Both the position numbers and the translations under genes were made by a program. Under the pieces are notes generated by a model. That model saw only the letters and a list, made by a program, of their open reading frames with translations, ran no database searches and had not been told where the DNA came from. Below, one piece after another: positions 10,201-17,875 of a stretch of DNA of 64,000 nt (its first letter is position 1; every line of letters starts with the position of its first letter). This DNA is from Parabacteroides timonensis. GTDB lineage: Bacteria; Bacteroidota; Bacteroidia; Bacteroidales; Tannerellaceae. The stretch covers positions 1,544,764 to 1,608,763 of the forward strand of contig NZ_LT669940.1 in the NCBI RefSeq assembly GCF_900128505.1, given 5' to 3'.

Positions 10201-10616
10201 GGTTCCCCGTTTTCATCAACTATTATCCCGGAAACAGGACGTAATGATTGAGAGGAAGAAGATGCAGGTCCTCCTACCGCTTTCTTACTAACAGAAATGG
10301 TATTATCCGTTCTGTCGAAATGTAATCCGGCCTGCTTCGTTATTTCTGCCAATACAGTAGAAAGGGAAGCATCCCGAAAGTTTAAACTTAGCGATTGATT
10401 CGCTTTAAGAACTGTTTCTCCATAAAAGAATTTTAAGCCTGTCTTTTCGGATATCTCCTTAAAAATCTTTTCTACAGGCTGATTCTGTACTTGAATTGTT
10501 ATTTTCTCTGACTGGTTCGGTTGGGCGGCCAAAGGCTGTAAACACAAAATTGCTAAAAAAACAAAATGTACGAAATAACCGGCCCAGCGATACTTCTTAT
10601 TAGTTAGGAAGTTCAT
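7296..10616 (-). CDS. SusC/RagA-family TonB-dependent transporter with STN domain
   Basis: This is a 1106-residue outer-membrane importer. After the signal peptide there is an STN (secretin/TonB N-terminal) domain at about residues 36-115, then a carboxypeptidase-regulatory-like domain at about 127-200 (GEPVIGANIVIKGTTNGT), a TonB box region (EEVVVVGYGTMKKKDL), plug and beta-barrel ending in an aromatic (FLVGLNLTF). The STN domain is characteristic of transporters that signal to a FecR-type anti-sigma factor, and that gene is directly upstream. Energy comes from TonB-ExbBD, not encoded here. Two hairpins lie in its leader. Confidence 0.95.
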   Translation of the reverse strand: MNFLTNKKYRWAGYFVHFVFLAILCLQPLAAQPNQSEKITIQVQNQPVEKIFKEISEKTGLKFFYGETVLKANQSLSLNFRDASLSTVLAEITKQAGLHFDRTDNTISVSKKAVGGPASSSSQSLRPVSGIIVDENGEPVIGANIVIKGTTNGTVTDLNGKYAIEAGNDDVLLVSYIGYLPQEIKVGNKTVHNLKLQVDAQNLEEVVVVGYGTMKKKDLMGAASVLSGENLATNSNISVGGALQGKMSGMSVLSNSGFPGAETSIKIRGVGTFGSGSDSNPLIIIDGVPVTSGFETLNPGDIETVNVLKDASSAAIYGSRAANGVILISTKKGSTGAAKVSVNATWGMQTASNIMDLLTAEEFVSAIQEMRDNKQAIDGGSPTTKFDGIDPSTFGKGTKWSDYIYSSAPTYNINTSVSGGGEKTRYYLSAEYLNQDGIAINTGFQKASLRANIEGQVNSRLTIGNNVHLAYRNTKGSKDNRYSDVIFNAPIIPAYDADGSYGEPDPAYTSSKNAIAEVGWNTPTNDNYRVLDNLFVEYKFTDWLKFRFNGGIDMVYSEDKAFMPLFSDGGQTNNQNSYSENRQKEFMWVTDYLLYFDKVFGKHTINAMGGFSQQLFSKDNLKGVVKDFVSEVDNMHVINGGTNSIDRTLEGGKSQLALASWFGRVNYDYAGRYLFSVNLRADGSSRFKGGERWGVFPSFSGAWRISEEDFFSVKSISSLKLRASWGQLGNQSIGSWYPTIAAVESQKVMLGNGGNNQILYYGYSQTALSNRKLKWETTTMTNIGVDLGLLNGKLFMTADYFIKSTDGILRSMVLPLSVGMTAPNVNYAKVQNRGFDLEVGYNGKVRDFTFSVSGNVSFLHNEIKKLSEGVTEEVTSIGSYGGVTINRVGEPVDALYGYKTGGVITTQEEADKYKAMGQGNAKIGRLKYVDLDGNGKIDSDDRTILGSYIPKVSAGLTLSADWKGFDFNAVFAGVFGRKQHAPMSFQNRFPNRNMSRHWYDNRWTLGADPEGKYPALIQSESYEEMTDLMVANTSFVKLRSLTLGYTVPVKSFRTRVFVSGENLFTIHSKSFDGFDPENGNGVGHYTNWGDDFPTPRIFLVGLNLTF

Positions 10617-10670
10617 AACTTTGGGAGTTTAATTGTTGTTTTAAATAGAAATATTAAAAACGACTCCGTA

Positions 10671-10708
10671 TAAAATAATACCGGGAGTGGACGCTTGGTA
10701 TTATTTTA
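10671..10708 (-). repeat. Perfect 12-bp inverted repeat in the susC leader
   Basis: TAAAATAATACC at 10671-10682 is repeated exactly in inverted form at 10697-10708, with a 14-base loop. It lies 55-92 bases upstream of the susC start. It could act as terminator/attenuator, RNA-stability element or operator. Confidence 0.6.
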
Positions 10709-10719
10709 CAGGAATTTTG

Positions 10720-10748
10720 AAAGGAAGGTCTGCTGCAGGTCTTCCTTT
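10720..10748 (-). terminator. Hairpin downstream of fecR, possible terminator
   Basis: AAAGGAAG at 10720-10727 pairs with CTTCCTTT at 10741-10748 around a 13-base loop that contains CTGCAG. It lies 65 bases after the anti-sigma stop codon (10813). The T tract on the minus strand is weak, so it may be a leaky terminator that lets some transcription pass into susC. Confidence 0.4.
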
Positions 10749-10812
10749 TCTTTGGTGCTTTTTCAGGTTGTATCTTTCATAACATTTTCGATTAACAGGT
10801 TAATAATAGACT

Positions 10813-11793
10813 TTATTTATAGAGTATAATTTTATCGCCCTCCTTGCGGTACTTTATATCCGTAGAATACTGGATAGACTTAAGAACCGATTCCAGACTT
10901 TTATTATCATGTTCTCCATATACATAATTGTCATAAGGTACATTGCCGGAAAACTCAATCTTACAGTTATACATTCGCTCCAGTTCTTTTGCAACGCTAC
11001 GGATCGGCGTCTTGTTAAAATACAGACCTCCATCGATCCAGACTGTTGCATGACGTGCACTTTCATTCCGCTTCTGTATCTCCCCGTTTTTCCTGGAAAA
11101 GACAAGCTGCTCATCCGGTAACAAACGCATCATAGCATCCGTCATATCCACCTGCACTTTCCCGGATCGTACACTCACCAGGATCTGTTCGTCAGCATCA
11201 TAGGCTTTTACATTGAATGAGGTACCCAATACCTTTACACTGGCATCTTTAGTGGAAACGATAAACGGTTTATCTTCGTCATGCTCCACTTCGAAAAAGG
11301 CCTCCCCATCCATTTCTATCCGACGGAAATCTTGTGTAAACCGTTCCGGATATTTCATAAAAGAGCCGGCATTCAATACGACTTTCGTTCCATCCGGTAG
11401 GATAATCCGTTTATGTTCCCCGTTTTTAACCCGTATTTCCGTATATGCCATATTCTGTAAATCCGTTACTCTTGAGAACTGATAGACTCCTAATCCCACA
11501 GAAACAACAAGAGCCAGCATAGCGGCATATTTTAATAATGAAACGAATGGGAATTTCTTCTCTTCCTTACGGATACGGTTTAATAATATACGTGCCTCCA
11601 TCGTATACCGTTCATGTTGAAGAGATGTTGTTTCCTCCTCCTGTGCCACCTGCCATACCTGATCCATTTCATCATCCACCTGCTTCGTATGTTGTTGCGT
11701 ACGAAACAGGTCTATGATCCGGTCAGCATCTTTACGGGTATATATTCCGTTTACAAATCGTTTTAAAATAGTATTTTGTTTCAATTGCTCCAT
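10813..11793 (-). CDS. FecR-family anti-sigma factor
   Basis: This 326-residue inner-membrane protein has a cytoplasmic N-terminal sigma-binding region, a transmembrane segment at about residues 84-105 (SLLKYAAMLALVVSVGLGV) and a periplasmic FecR domain (RIILPDGTKVVLNAGS, FFEVEHDEDKPFIV, VKVLGTSFNVKAY). The C-terminal part resembles the STN-binding domain. By the FecIRA model, the SusC STN domain signals through it when ligand is bound, releasing the sigma factor encoded upstream. It lies 65 bases downstream of the sigma stop. The assignment is firm; its cognate partner is inferred from position. Confidence 0.93.
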   Translation of the reverse strand: MEQLKQNTILKRFVNGIYTRKDADRIIDLFRTQQHTKQVDDEMDQVWQVAQEEETTSLQHERYTMEARILLNRIRKEEKKFPFVSLLKYAAMLALVVSVGLGVYQFSRVTDLQNMAYTEIRVKNGEHKRIILPDGTKVVLNAGSFMKYPERFTQDFRRIEMDGEAFFEVEHDEDKPFIVSTKDASVKVLGTSFNVKAYDADEQILVSVRSGKVQVDMTDAMMRLLPDEQLVFSRKNGEIQKRNESARHATVWIDGGLYFNKTPIRSVAKELERMYNCKIEFSGNVPYDNYVYGEHDNKSLESVLKSIQYSTDIKYRKEGDKIILYK

Positions 11794-11858
11794 CTCTTTT
11801 TACGTGTATATAAATAGTACAGAGATAAGGGGTACAACTGGGATACCGTTAACTTTTA

Positions 11859-12455
11859 TTATATATTTAAGCAGAATAGAAGTAACAGCAAGTCTGTATA
11901 TGTCCCGGCATATTTAGCCAGGTAAATGCGGATTATCTTTAATGAAGCAGAGATATGCTGCTGAACCGTATAAACAGAAATACCTAATTCGTCGGCTATT
12001 TCTTTATGCGATTTCATCTCTTTCCTGCTCATGTCGAATATCCTCCGTTGTTGGGTGGTCAGATTCATTAGGGCTTTCTCCAACAATCCGTTCAAATCTG
12101 CATCCAAAATGGCTTCCTCCGTATCATTCGTGATTTCCACTGCCGCCGATAAGATTTTATTCTTTAGTTGTTGTTCTTTATCGATGCCGGCAAGCACATT
12201 CAATATCCTGTTCTTTACAATAGTATAAATATAGGGTGCAAACGGGGATTCCGGATTCAGAAAACGGCGATTCTGCCACACAGAGGCAAAAGCATCCTGA
12301 TAAATATCTTCTGCGAATTCTTTAGACTTCAGAAACGTCATGGCAAAATACATCAGTCTGTTCTTATACAATGCGTATAATTCACAGAATGCTGTCTCAT
12401 CATTATTGAGTAATCCTGCTATTAATTTACGTTCCTGTTCCGAGTTGATATACAT
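11859..12455 (-). CDS. ECF sigma-70 factor controlling the locus
   Basis: The protein has 198 residues with region 2 (AFCELYALYKNRL, AEDIYQDAFASVWQNR) and region 4 (LTTQQRRIFDMSRKE, HKEIADELGISVYTVQQH). I chose the ATG at 12455 (MYINSEQER): the longer reading frame starts with TTG at 12506, and that codon falls inside a promoter-like TATATTTG. The C-terminus is an unusual hydrophobic tail (TDLLLLLFCLNI), seen in some Bacteroides ECF factors. It is expected to bind the neighbouring FecR protein and to activate the susC promoter. Confidence 0.92.
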   Translation of the reverse strand: MYINSEQERKLIAGLLNNDETAFCELYALYKNRLMYFAMTFLKSKEFAEDIYQDAFASVWQNRRFLNPESPFAPYIYTIVKNRILNVLAGIDKEQQLKNKILSAAVEITNDTEEAILDADLNGLLEKALMNLTTQQRRIFDMSRKEMKSHKEIADELGISVYTVQQHISASLKIIRIYLAKYAGTYTDLLLLLFCLNI

Positions 12456-12503
12456 CCTATTTATAAATATCTCGTTCTTGTTTACAGATTCCTTTCCAGT
12501 CGT

Positions 12504-12511
12504 CAAATATA
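12504..12511 (-). promoter_or_regulatory. -7 box candidate for the ECF sigma gene
   Basis: TATATTTG on the minus strand matches the Bacteroidetes TAnnTTTG element and lies about 50 bases before the chosen ATG. No clear -33 TTG at the usual spacing was seen. Confidence 0.4.
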
Positions 12512-12598
12512 AAAAGATTCCATTATATCCCCTATTACATTTGGAAGAAGTATTTGTTTCGGTTGTAACTTTCTTATGGAAATCTCAGCAGGAAAGCG

Positions 12599-12606
12599 TA
12601 CATTTG
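12599..12606 (+). promoter_or_regulatory. -7 box candidate for topB
   Basis: TACATTTG matches TAnnTTTG and ends 31 bases before the topB ATG at 12638. No -33 match was found at 19-21 bases upstream. Confidence 0.45.
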
Positions 12607-12637
12607 TGTGTTTTTTTACGAAAGGATTAGATTGCAG

Positions 12638-14701
12638 ATGAAAGTATGTATTGCTGAAAAACCGAGTGTGGCACGCGAGATTGCGGAAGTACTGGGGGCT
12701 ACAAAAAAGATGAACGGGTATATTGAAGGAAACGGATATCAGGTTACCTGGACATTCGGACATCTGTGTACACTGAAGGAGCCTCATGACTATGCCGACG
12801 AGTGGAAACGATGGAGCCTGAGCGCCCTGCCCATGATCCCGCCCCGCTTCGGTATCAAACTGATCAGCAACCCTACTTACGAGCAACAGTTCAAAGTGAT
12901 AGAAACCCTCATGCAGAATGCTGAAATGGTGATCAACTGCGGTGATGCCGGCCAGGAAGGGGAATTGATACAACGTTGGGTGATGCAGAAAGCCGGCTGT
13001 ACCTGCCCGGTCTATCGGTTGTGGATCTCTTCTCTGACCGAAGAGGCCATCCGCGAAGGGTTCCAACATCTGAAAGAACAAACCGAATTCAAGACATTAT
13101 ATGAAGCCGGATTGTCACGGGCTATCGGTGACTGGCTATTGGGAATGAATGCAACCCGGCTCTATACAATACGGTACGGACAAAACCGGCAGGTATTATC
13201 CATCGGACGGGTTCAGACACCGACACTGGCCCTGATCGTAAACCGCCAGGCAGAGATCGACAATTTCAAACCCGAACCTTATTGGGAATTGAAAACAATC
13301 TACCGGAATACGACCTTCTCTGCTACAAAAGGTAAATTTACCAAGAAAGAGGAAGGGGAAGCTTTTCTCGAAGTAGTGCAAAAGGAGGATTTCACCGTCA
13401 CTGACATTTCAGAAAAGAAAGGGAAGGAATATGCTCCCAGGCTTTTTGACCTGACTTCATTGCAGGTGGAATGTAATAAAAAGTTTGCTTTCACCGCCGA
13501 CGATACATTGAAGTTGATCCAGTCGCTCTATGAAAAGAAAGTGACGACCTATCCCCGTGTGGATACCACTTTCCTGAGTGAAGATATCTATCCGAAAGTT
13601 CCGAATACCCTAAAGGGTCTGGTCGATTATACCGAGTTGACAGCTCCGGTGCTGGCTGCTAAAATCGCTAAAAGCAAAAGGGTGTTCGACAACTCGAAAG
13701 TAACCGATCACCATGCAATCATTCCGACAGGGGTTCCTGCCCGTAACCTGACGGAAAATGAACGGAAAGTATACGACCTGGTAGCCCGTCGTTTCATTGC
13801 CGCCTTTTATCCGGATTGTGACATCTCCACGACTACCGTACTGGGTAAGGTCGACAAAGTGGATTTCAAAGTAACGGGAAAGCAGATACTCAAACCGGGA
13901 TGGCGTGTCGTATTCGGTGCCGAACAAAAAGATCCGGATGCCGAACCGACCGAAGAAGAAGGTGTATTACCTGATTTCGTGAAAGGTGAAAGCGGTCCGC
14001 ATAAACCGATTTTAAAAGAGACATGGACAACACCTCCCAAACCTTATACCGAAGCGACTTTGCTTCGTGCCATGGAAACAGCAGGTAAGTTGGTCGACAA
14101 TGATGAACTGCGCGACGCCCTGAAGGAAAACGGTATTGGCCGTCCTTCCACACGTGCCGCCATTATCGAGACACTGTTCAAACGAAACTATATTCGCAAG
14201 GAGCGTAAAAACTTATTCCCTACGGCTACCGGCGTCGAACTGATCGGTACCATACATGAGGAGCTGCTCAAAAGTGCCGAACTGACCGGTCTATGGGAAA
14301 AGAAACTGCGTCAGATCGAACGGGGTACGTATGAAGCCAGAACATTCCTGGAAGAATTGAAACAGATGGTCAACCAGGTTGTCATCAACGTGCTGTCCGA
14401 TCAGTCTACCCGCACGATCACCATCGAGGAGGCTGCCAAAGAAGCTCCGAAAGCAGAAAAAGGGACTAAAGAGGAGAAAAAGGAAAAGAAACCTCGTAAG
14501 CCACGTGCTAAGAAGGAAGAGAAACCGAAAGAAATAGAAAAACCTGTTTGTCCGATCTGTAAGAAAGGAAATATCCTGCGGGGAAAAACGGCATACGGCT
14601 GTTCCGAATATAAAAACGGTTGCACGTTCCGTCTGGATTATGCGACTTATGGAGAAGGGTTATCGGATAAGGAATTAGTGGATGTTATAAAAGCATTATA
14701 A
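12638..14701 (+). CDS. topB: DNA topoisomerase III
   Basis: This 687-residue type IA topoisomerase relaxes and decatenates DNA by cutting one strand. It opens with the TOPRIM domain (MKVCIAEKPSVAREI) and carries CGDAGQEGELIQRW, then GDWLLGMNATRLYT and SIGRVQTPTLALIVNRQ. The catalytic tyrosine is in TTYPRVDTTFLS. A Lys/Glu-rich linker precedes a C-terminal four-Cys zinc ribbon (CPICKKGN ... YGCSEYKNGC). The start at 12638 is chosen because the TOPRIM domain begins there and the promoter-like element overlaps the upstream extension. Such enzymes occur both as housekeeping genes and on conjugative elements; no transfer genes are present here. Confidence 0.95.
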   Translation: MKVCIAEKPSVAREIAEVLGATKKMNGYIEGNGYQVTWTFGHLCTLKEPHDYADEWKRWSLSALPMIPPRFGIKLISNPTYEQQFKVIETLMQNAEMVINCGDAGQEGELIQRWVMQKAGCTCPVYRLWISSLTEEAIREGFQHLKEQTEFKTLYEAGLSRAIGDWLLGMNATRLYTIRYGQNRQVLSIGRVQTPTLALIVNRQAEIDNFKPEPYWELKTIYRNTTFSATKGKFTKKEEGEAFLEVVQKEDFTVTDISEKKGKEYAPRLFDLTSLQVECNKKFAFTADDTLKLIQSLYEKKVTTYPRVDTTFLSEDIYPKVPNTLKGLVDYTELTAPVLAAKIAKSKRVFDNSKVTDHHAIIPTGVPARNLTENERKVYDLVARRFIAAFYPDCDISTTTVLGKVDKVDFKVTGKQILKPGWRVVFGAEQKDPDAEPTEEEGVLPDFVKGESGPHKPILKETWTTPPKPYTEATLLRAMETAGKLVDNDELRDALKENGIGRPSTRAAIIETLFKRNYIRKERKNLFPTATGVELIGTIHEELLKSAELTGLWEKKLRQIERGTYEARTFLEELKQMVNQVVINVLSDQSTRTITIEEAAKEAPKAEKGTKEEKKEKKPRKPRAKKEEKPKEIEKPVCPICKKGNILRGKTAYGCSEYKNGCTFRLDYATYGEGLSDKELVDVIKAL

Positions 14702-14729
14702 TGGCCCTATCAGTTGTCATTATAATGCT
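14692..14729. terminator. Convergent terminator hairpin of topB and the toxin remnant
   Basis: AGCATTATAATG at 14692-14703 and its exact inverse at 14718-14729 form a 12-bp stem with a 14-base loop. The left arm contains the topB stop codon and the right arm contains the stop of the toxin remnant. The T-rich flank (CTCTTTCGCTT) on the plus strand is modest. Confidence 0.55.
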
Positions 14730-14800
14730 CTTTCGCTTGTACTAGAGAAGGAAGCAATATCCACCTTAGCTTTCTCAGTAATAATCAGTTTATATTTCAT
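14720..14800 (-). pseudogene. Truncated RelE/ParE-like toxin remnant
   Basis: An open frame of 26 codons starts with an ATG at 14800 that overlaps the antitoxin stop as ATGA. It reads MKYKLIITEKAKVDIASF, then a few residues and TAA. The opening MKYKLIIT-KA--DI matches how RelE/ParE toxins begin, where the full protein is usually about 90-110 residues. Everything after the first helix is missing, and the stop lies in the topB terminator hairpin. I infer a decayed toxin; an alternative is a coincidental short frame. Confidence 0.5.
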
Positions 14801-15045
14801 AAACCAAGCAACTCTTTCTGAAGTTCAGGTGTCAACTCCACGACTTCTCCGTTTTCCTTCTGTTGCACAGATTTCCGGAAATGCGCCAAGTTTGCTGGGT
14901 TGGTAAAGAAAGGATCTTCTTTCGGAGTAGTAATACGTTTGATAGAGGCTTTTACTTTCTTTACTAAATCCATATCATCCAAGGCTAATACAATTCTTGC
15001 CAATTCAGCTTTTTCAGCTTCCAGGGCCATAGTTGATTTTGTCAT
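14797..15045 (-). CDS. Antitoxin-like small protein, orphaned
   Basis: The 82-residue protein has an N-terminal helical segment (MALEAEKAELARIVLALDD) and VKKVKASIKRI, the pattern of small Bacteroidetes antitoxins that accompany RelE/ParE toxins. A good promoter (TTG-N19-TACTTTTG) lies just upstream. The stop overlaps the start of a truncated toxin frame by ATGA, the coupling typical of type II toxin-antitoxin operons. With the toxin broken it may be a relic or may still regulate related modules. Family assignment is by pattern recognition, not by search. Confidence 0.6.
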   Translation of the reverse strand: MTKSTMALEAEKAELARIVLALDDMDLVKKVKASIKRITTPKEDPFFTNPANLAHFRKSVQQKENGEVVELTPELQKELLGL

Positions 15046-15071
15046 AGTTATTTCTTTTATTGTGTCCTTTG

Positions 15072-15101
15072 CAAAAGTAATAATTAAAATCCATATTCCA
15101 A
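15072..15101 (-). promoter_or_regulatory. Promoter of the antitoxin-like gene
   Basis: On the minus strand TTG (15101-15099) is followed after 19 bases by TACTTTTG (15079-15072), a full match to the Bacteroidetes -33/-7 pattern, 26 bases before the ATG. Confidence 0.65.
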
Positions 15102-15115
15102 CCTCCTTTATTCCT

Positions 15116-15123
15116 TATCTTTG
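15116..15123 (+). promoter_or_regulatory. -7 box candidate for the NUDIX gene
   Basis: TATCTTTG matches TAnnTTTG. Because transcription would begin near 15127-15130, the ATG at 15146 is a better start than the one at 15125. Confidence 0.5.
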
Positions 15124-15145
15124 CATGCTCAAAATACAGAAAAAG

Positions 15146-15637
15146 ATGAAAGAAGAATGGTTCCCTCTGGTCAACGAAGAGGGAGAAACAATAGGTAAGG
15201 CGACTCGCCGGGAATGCCATAGTGGGAGTAAACAATTACACCCAGTCATCCACCTGCATATTTTTAATGATGCGGGAGAATTGTATCTGCAAAAGCGTTC
15301 GATGAATAAAGATATCCAGCCGGGTAAATGGGATACGGCTGTCGGCGGACATATCGATTATGGTGAAACAGTAGAGGATGCGCTTCGCCGGGAAGTTCGG
15401 GAAGAATTAGGTATAACCGAGTTTACACCACAATTCATCACCCGCTATGTTTTCGAATCGGCCATCGAAAAAGAACTGGTCAATACATTTCGTACCGTTT
15501 ATAACGGAGAAATCCAACCGGATGCCGAAGAGTTGGATGGCGGACGCTTCTGGCCGATGGAAGAGATAAAAGCCAATCTGGGGAAAAGCGTGTTTACTCC
15601 CAATTTCGAACAGGAGTTTCAACGGTTGTTCTTATAA
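15146..15637 (+). CDS. NUDIX hydrolase
   Basis: The 163-residue protein hydrolyses a nucleoside diphosphate linked to another group. The complete NUDIX box is visible: GHIDYGETVEDALRREVREE followed by LGI, matching Gx5Ex7REUxEExGU. Upstream VIHLHIFNDAGELYLQKRS is close to the subfamily that also includes isopentenyl-diphosphate isomerase-like proteins. The frame extends upstream to 14900, but that part overlaps the antitoxin gene in antisense and precedes the promoter, so I use 15146. The exact substrate is not evident. It is a single-gene unit. Confidence 0.88.
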   Translation: MKEEWFPLVNEEGETIGKATRRECHSGSKQLHPVIHLHIFNDAGELYLQKRSMNKDIQPGKWDTAVGGHIDYGETVEDALRREVREELGITEFTPQFITRYVFESAIEKELVNTFRTVYNGEIQPDAEELDGGRFWPMEEIKANLGKSVFTPNFEQEFQRLFL

Positions 15638-15656
15638 CATATTAAAAATAGCATAA

Positions 15657-15774
15657 AAACCATTCACCGTTCACCTCATAACAACCTACATCTTGCAAAA
15701 CAAGGCATTATAACATAAAATACCAGGTGAATGGTTTGCTCAAAAAGTGAACGGTTGATATCAACCATTCACCT
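15657..15774. repeat. Cluster of AACC(A/G)TTCACC repeats, right-hand pair forming a terminator
   Basis: Copies lie at 15658-15668 (plus), 15725-15736 (minus), 15747-15756 (minus, G variant) and 15763-15774 (plus). The last two make a near-perfect 26-base palindrome centred on GATATC (15747-15772), which on the minus strand is followed by TTTTT and so can terminate the VirE gene. The first two form a perfect 12-bp inverted repeat with a long spacer. The same motif recurs at the other end of the two-gene module (18758-18809). Confidence 0.7.
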
Positions 15775-15811
15775 CCAGTTCTTATCATATATGAGCTATC
15801 TACAATGTCAG

Positions 15812-17875
15812 TTACCATTCTTTCCTCACCAAACAATAATAATTTCCAGTTTTTGTATGCACCTTTCTAATACCTGAAGCATTTAATATCTTACCGAAAC
15901 GGCAAGCAGAAGTATTACTGAACTTCCGTTTGGATCGCTCCGAAATAATATCCAACAACTCGACAGAGGTAAACCGTTCTCCCTTCTCCTCTTCTTCAGG
16001 TAAACGAAAATAGGAAAACAGATATTGCATCTCCAAGGGTTCATCCTGAAATCCAACATTGCTCTGCGTCAGTAACCGTTCCTCTTCCGTATTCAACCAA
16101 TAACGTTCACCTGAACGGATCGCATGGAGTGCCTGCGCATACAACTGCTCATACTCTACAGGAGAAGAAACATCGATCACCCCAGTCACCTTCACACAGA
16201 TATAACGACGACTTCCGGTAGGATCAGTCAGCAACTCCATCGGATTGGCTGTAGCAGAAAAGGAAGCCAAACGCCTCATCTGCTGAAATGTCTTCTGATG
16301 CGGACGGCGCACTTTCACTTCCGGTTTCTGAATCAAATGTTTCAGATCTGCCTGATACTTCCGACTCAAACGGTCGAATTCATCTATTGTAATCAACAGA
16401 TTCTGGGACATCAGTAGTTCAGCTTCACTCTTATTCTCCAAATTGATACTTTCCGCATGATAATCTCTTAACACAGGTGGAAGGAGTAAACGGAAAAATG
16501 TCGATTTCGAAATACCTTGTCCGCCAACCAATACCGGCACCAGACTATTGGCATACAACCGGTCTGTTTTTTGCCAATGGGCAACCATACTGACAAACCA
16601 GAGATAGAACCGGTTCCGCCATTCCGCATCCAGAGTCGGCACTGTATCAGCCAATGCACGTATCCGGTCTTTCCCATCCCATACCGGTAAATTATACAGA
16701 AACTCCTCCAACGGATTATAATCAGGAACCCGTGGCGAATAGATATAGCGGCGCACATCCTTATCCCAGATATCGAGCCCTTCCTCCATCGCATTCAGGC
16801 AAATGCCATTCAGTACTTCCGCTGTCATCGGCCGGAAACGAAAGCAGAACGAGTGTTTCTCCCTATATTCCACCTCCCCGATAATCTCGTTCTTGCGAAA
16901 CTCATACCGCCGCTTCAAAAACTCCTCCATCCGTGCCAACAAGTTCATTGGCTGCGGCAGGCAAGGCTTCTTTCCAAACGACTTACGGGAAAGATACACG
17001 TTATGAACCGTCAGCCTCAACAAATTCTGATCGCGTAAATTCCATACCCGGAAATAAAGCCAGCGCACGACATCTTCCTCCGGAACACCCGAATCAAAAC
17101 AAAGTGCACTGACAGTTGCTATAAAATCTTTCGGTTCCTTTTCTTCCCAGCCAGGTCCATGTTCGCGATACACCTGATTCAAGCAAGTTTCGAAAAGCAT
17201 TTCAATCTTTTTACGTTGTTCCACACCAGGAAGGATACGTGCCAACGGATCATCGGAAAGTTGTATCTGCTGCGTATATCCGGGATCTTTAGGCATCGTC
17301 AGCGGCTGTTCCATTCGGACAGGCAATGAATCGGGATTATAAAAGCATTCCGGATCATACGACAAACGACAGCCCCGGTCAAGCAACGGTTCTTTAAAAT
17401 CGACTACCCATTGCAACTGTGCCTGATAATGCAATACCGCCCTACGATAGGCATGCGCATGGAAACAGGCCGCTTTCTCCTGTTCTATCGGCAACAAGCC
17501 GTCAGGTAAAGTATAACGAACCAACACTTTCACACTCAATCCGCTTGAACCGATAAAAGCCAATAAAGGTTGGTTATACTTTACAATCTCATCACGCAGT
17601 CGCCTGGCTTCCGAAAGATTGGCCAAACGATTGAATTCCAACAAAACCAAGCCATTATAATGTTTCCATACCCGATCCTTATAACCGGATGCAAAGATCA
17701 CAGCCGCGATTTTCTCTGCATCTGCCACACGACCTCCCAGAGAACAATATGGGATCATTTCACGCATATTCTTCACTGGCTTAGCCTGAGCAGCATCCTT
17801 TATCCGCTCCACGACGGATGACAGTTCCACCAGTCTGCCGGAACTCAAATTCCCTTTCAACAATGTTATTTTCAT
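15812..17875 (-). CDS. VirE-domain primase/helicase-like protein (BT4734/BF3469-type N-terminus)
   Basis: The protein has 687 residues from the ATG at 17875, which overlaps the upstream stop as ATGA; the frame extends upstream to 18010 but that part lies inside the HU-like gene. The N-terminal ~170 residues match the VirE N-terminal domain common in Bacteroides (VKVLVRYTLPDG, HAYRRAVLHYQAQL). The C-terminal half is a virulence-associated-E-type P-loop domain: Walker A GGQGISKST near residues 451-459, Walker B LLITIDEFD near 495-501, then KVRRPHQKTFQQMRR and GSRRYICVKVTG. Such domains occur in phage or plasmid replication proteins. The role of the chromosomal module is not known to me. Confidence 0.85.
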   Translation of the reverse strand: MKITLLKGNLSSGRLVELSSVVERIKDAAQAKPVKNMREMIPYCSLGGRVADAEKIAAVIFASGYKDRVWKHYNGLVLLEFNRLANLSEARRLRDEIVKYNQPLLAFIGSSGLSVKVLVRYTLPDGLLPIEQEKAACFHAHAYRRAVLHYQAQLQWVVDFKEPLLDRGCRLSYDPECFYNPDSLPVRMEQPLTMPKDPGYTQQIQLSDDPLARILPGVEQRKKIEMLFETCLNQVYREHGPGWEEKEPKDFIATVSALCFDSGVPEEDVVRWLYFRVWNLRDQNLLRLTVHNVYLSRKSFGKKPCLPQPMNLLARMEEFLKRRYEFRKNEIIGEVEYREKHSFCFRFRPMTAEVLNGICLNAMEEGLDIWDKDVRRYIYSPRVPDYNPLEEFLYNLPVWDGKDRIRALADTVPTLDAEWRNRFYLWFVSMVAHWQKTDRLYANSLVPVLVGGQGISKSTFFRLLLPPVLRDYHAESINLENKSEAELLMSQNLLITIDEFDRLSRKYQADLKHLIQKPEVKVRRPHQKTFQQMRRLASFSATANPMELLTDPTGSRRYICVKVTGVIDVSSPVEYEQLYAQALHAIRSGERYWLNTEEERLLTQSNVGFQDEPLEMQYLFSYFRLPEEEEKGERFTSVELLDIISERSKRKFSNTSACRFGKILNASGIRKVHTKTGNYYCLVRKEW

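Noticed and set aside
10863..11114. Minus-strand small frame inside fecR
   Set aside because: It overlaps the FecR coding region in another phase and has no recognisable features.
12638..14701. topB as a marker of a conjugative transposon
   Set aside because: No integrase, relaxase or tra genes are present in the window, so a resident gene is as likely.
14900..15145. N-terminal extension of the NUDIX protein
   Set aside because: It is antisense to the antitoxin gene and upstream of the TATCTTTG promoter element; NUDIX homology begins after 15146.
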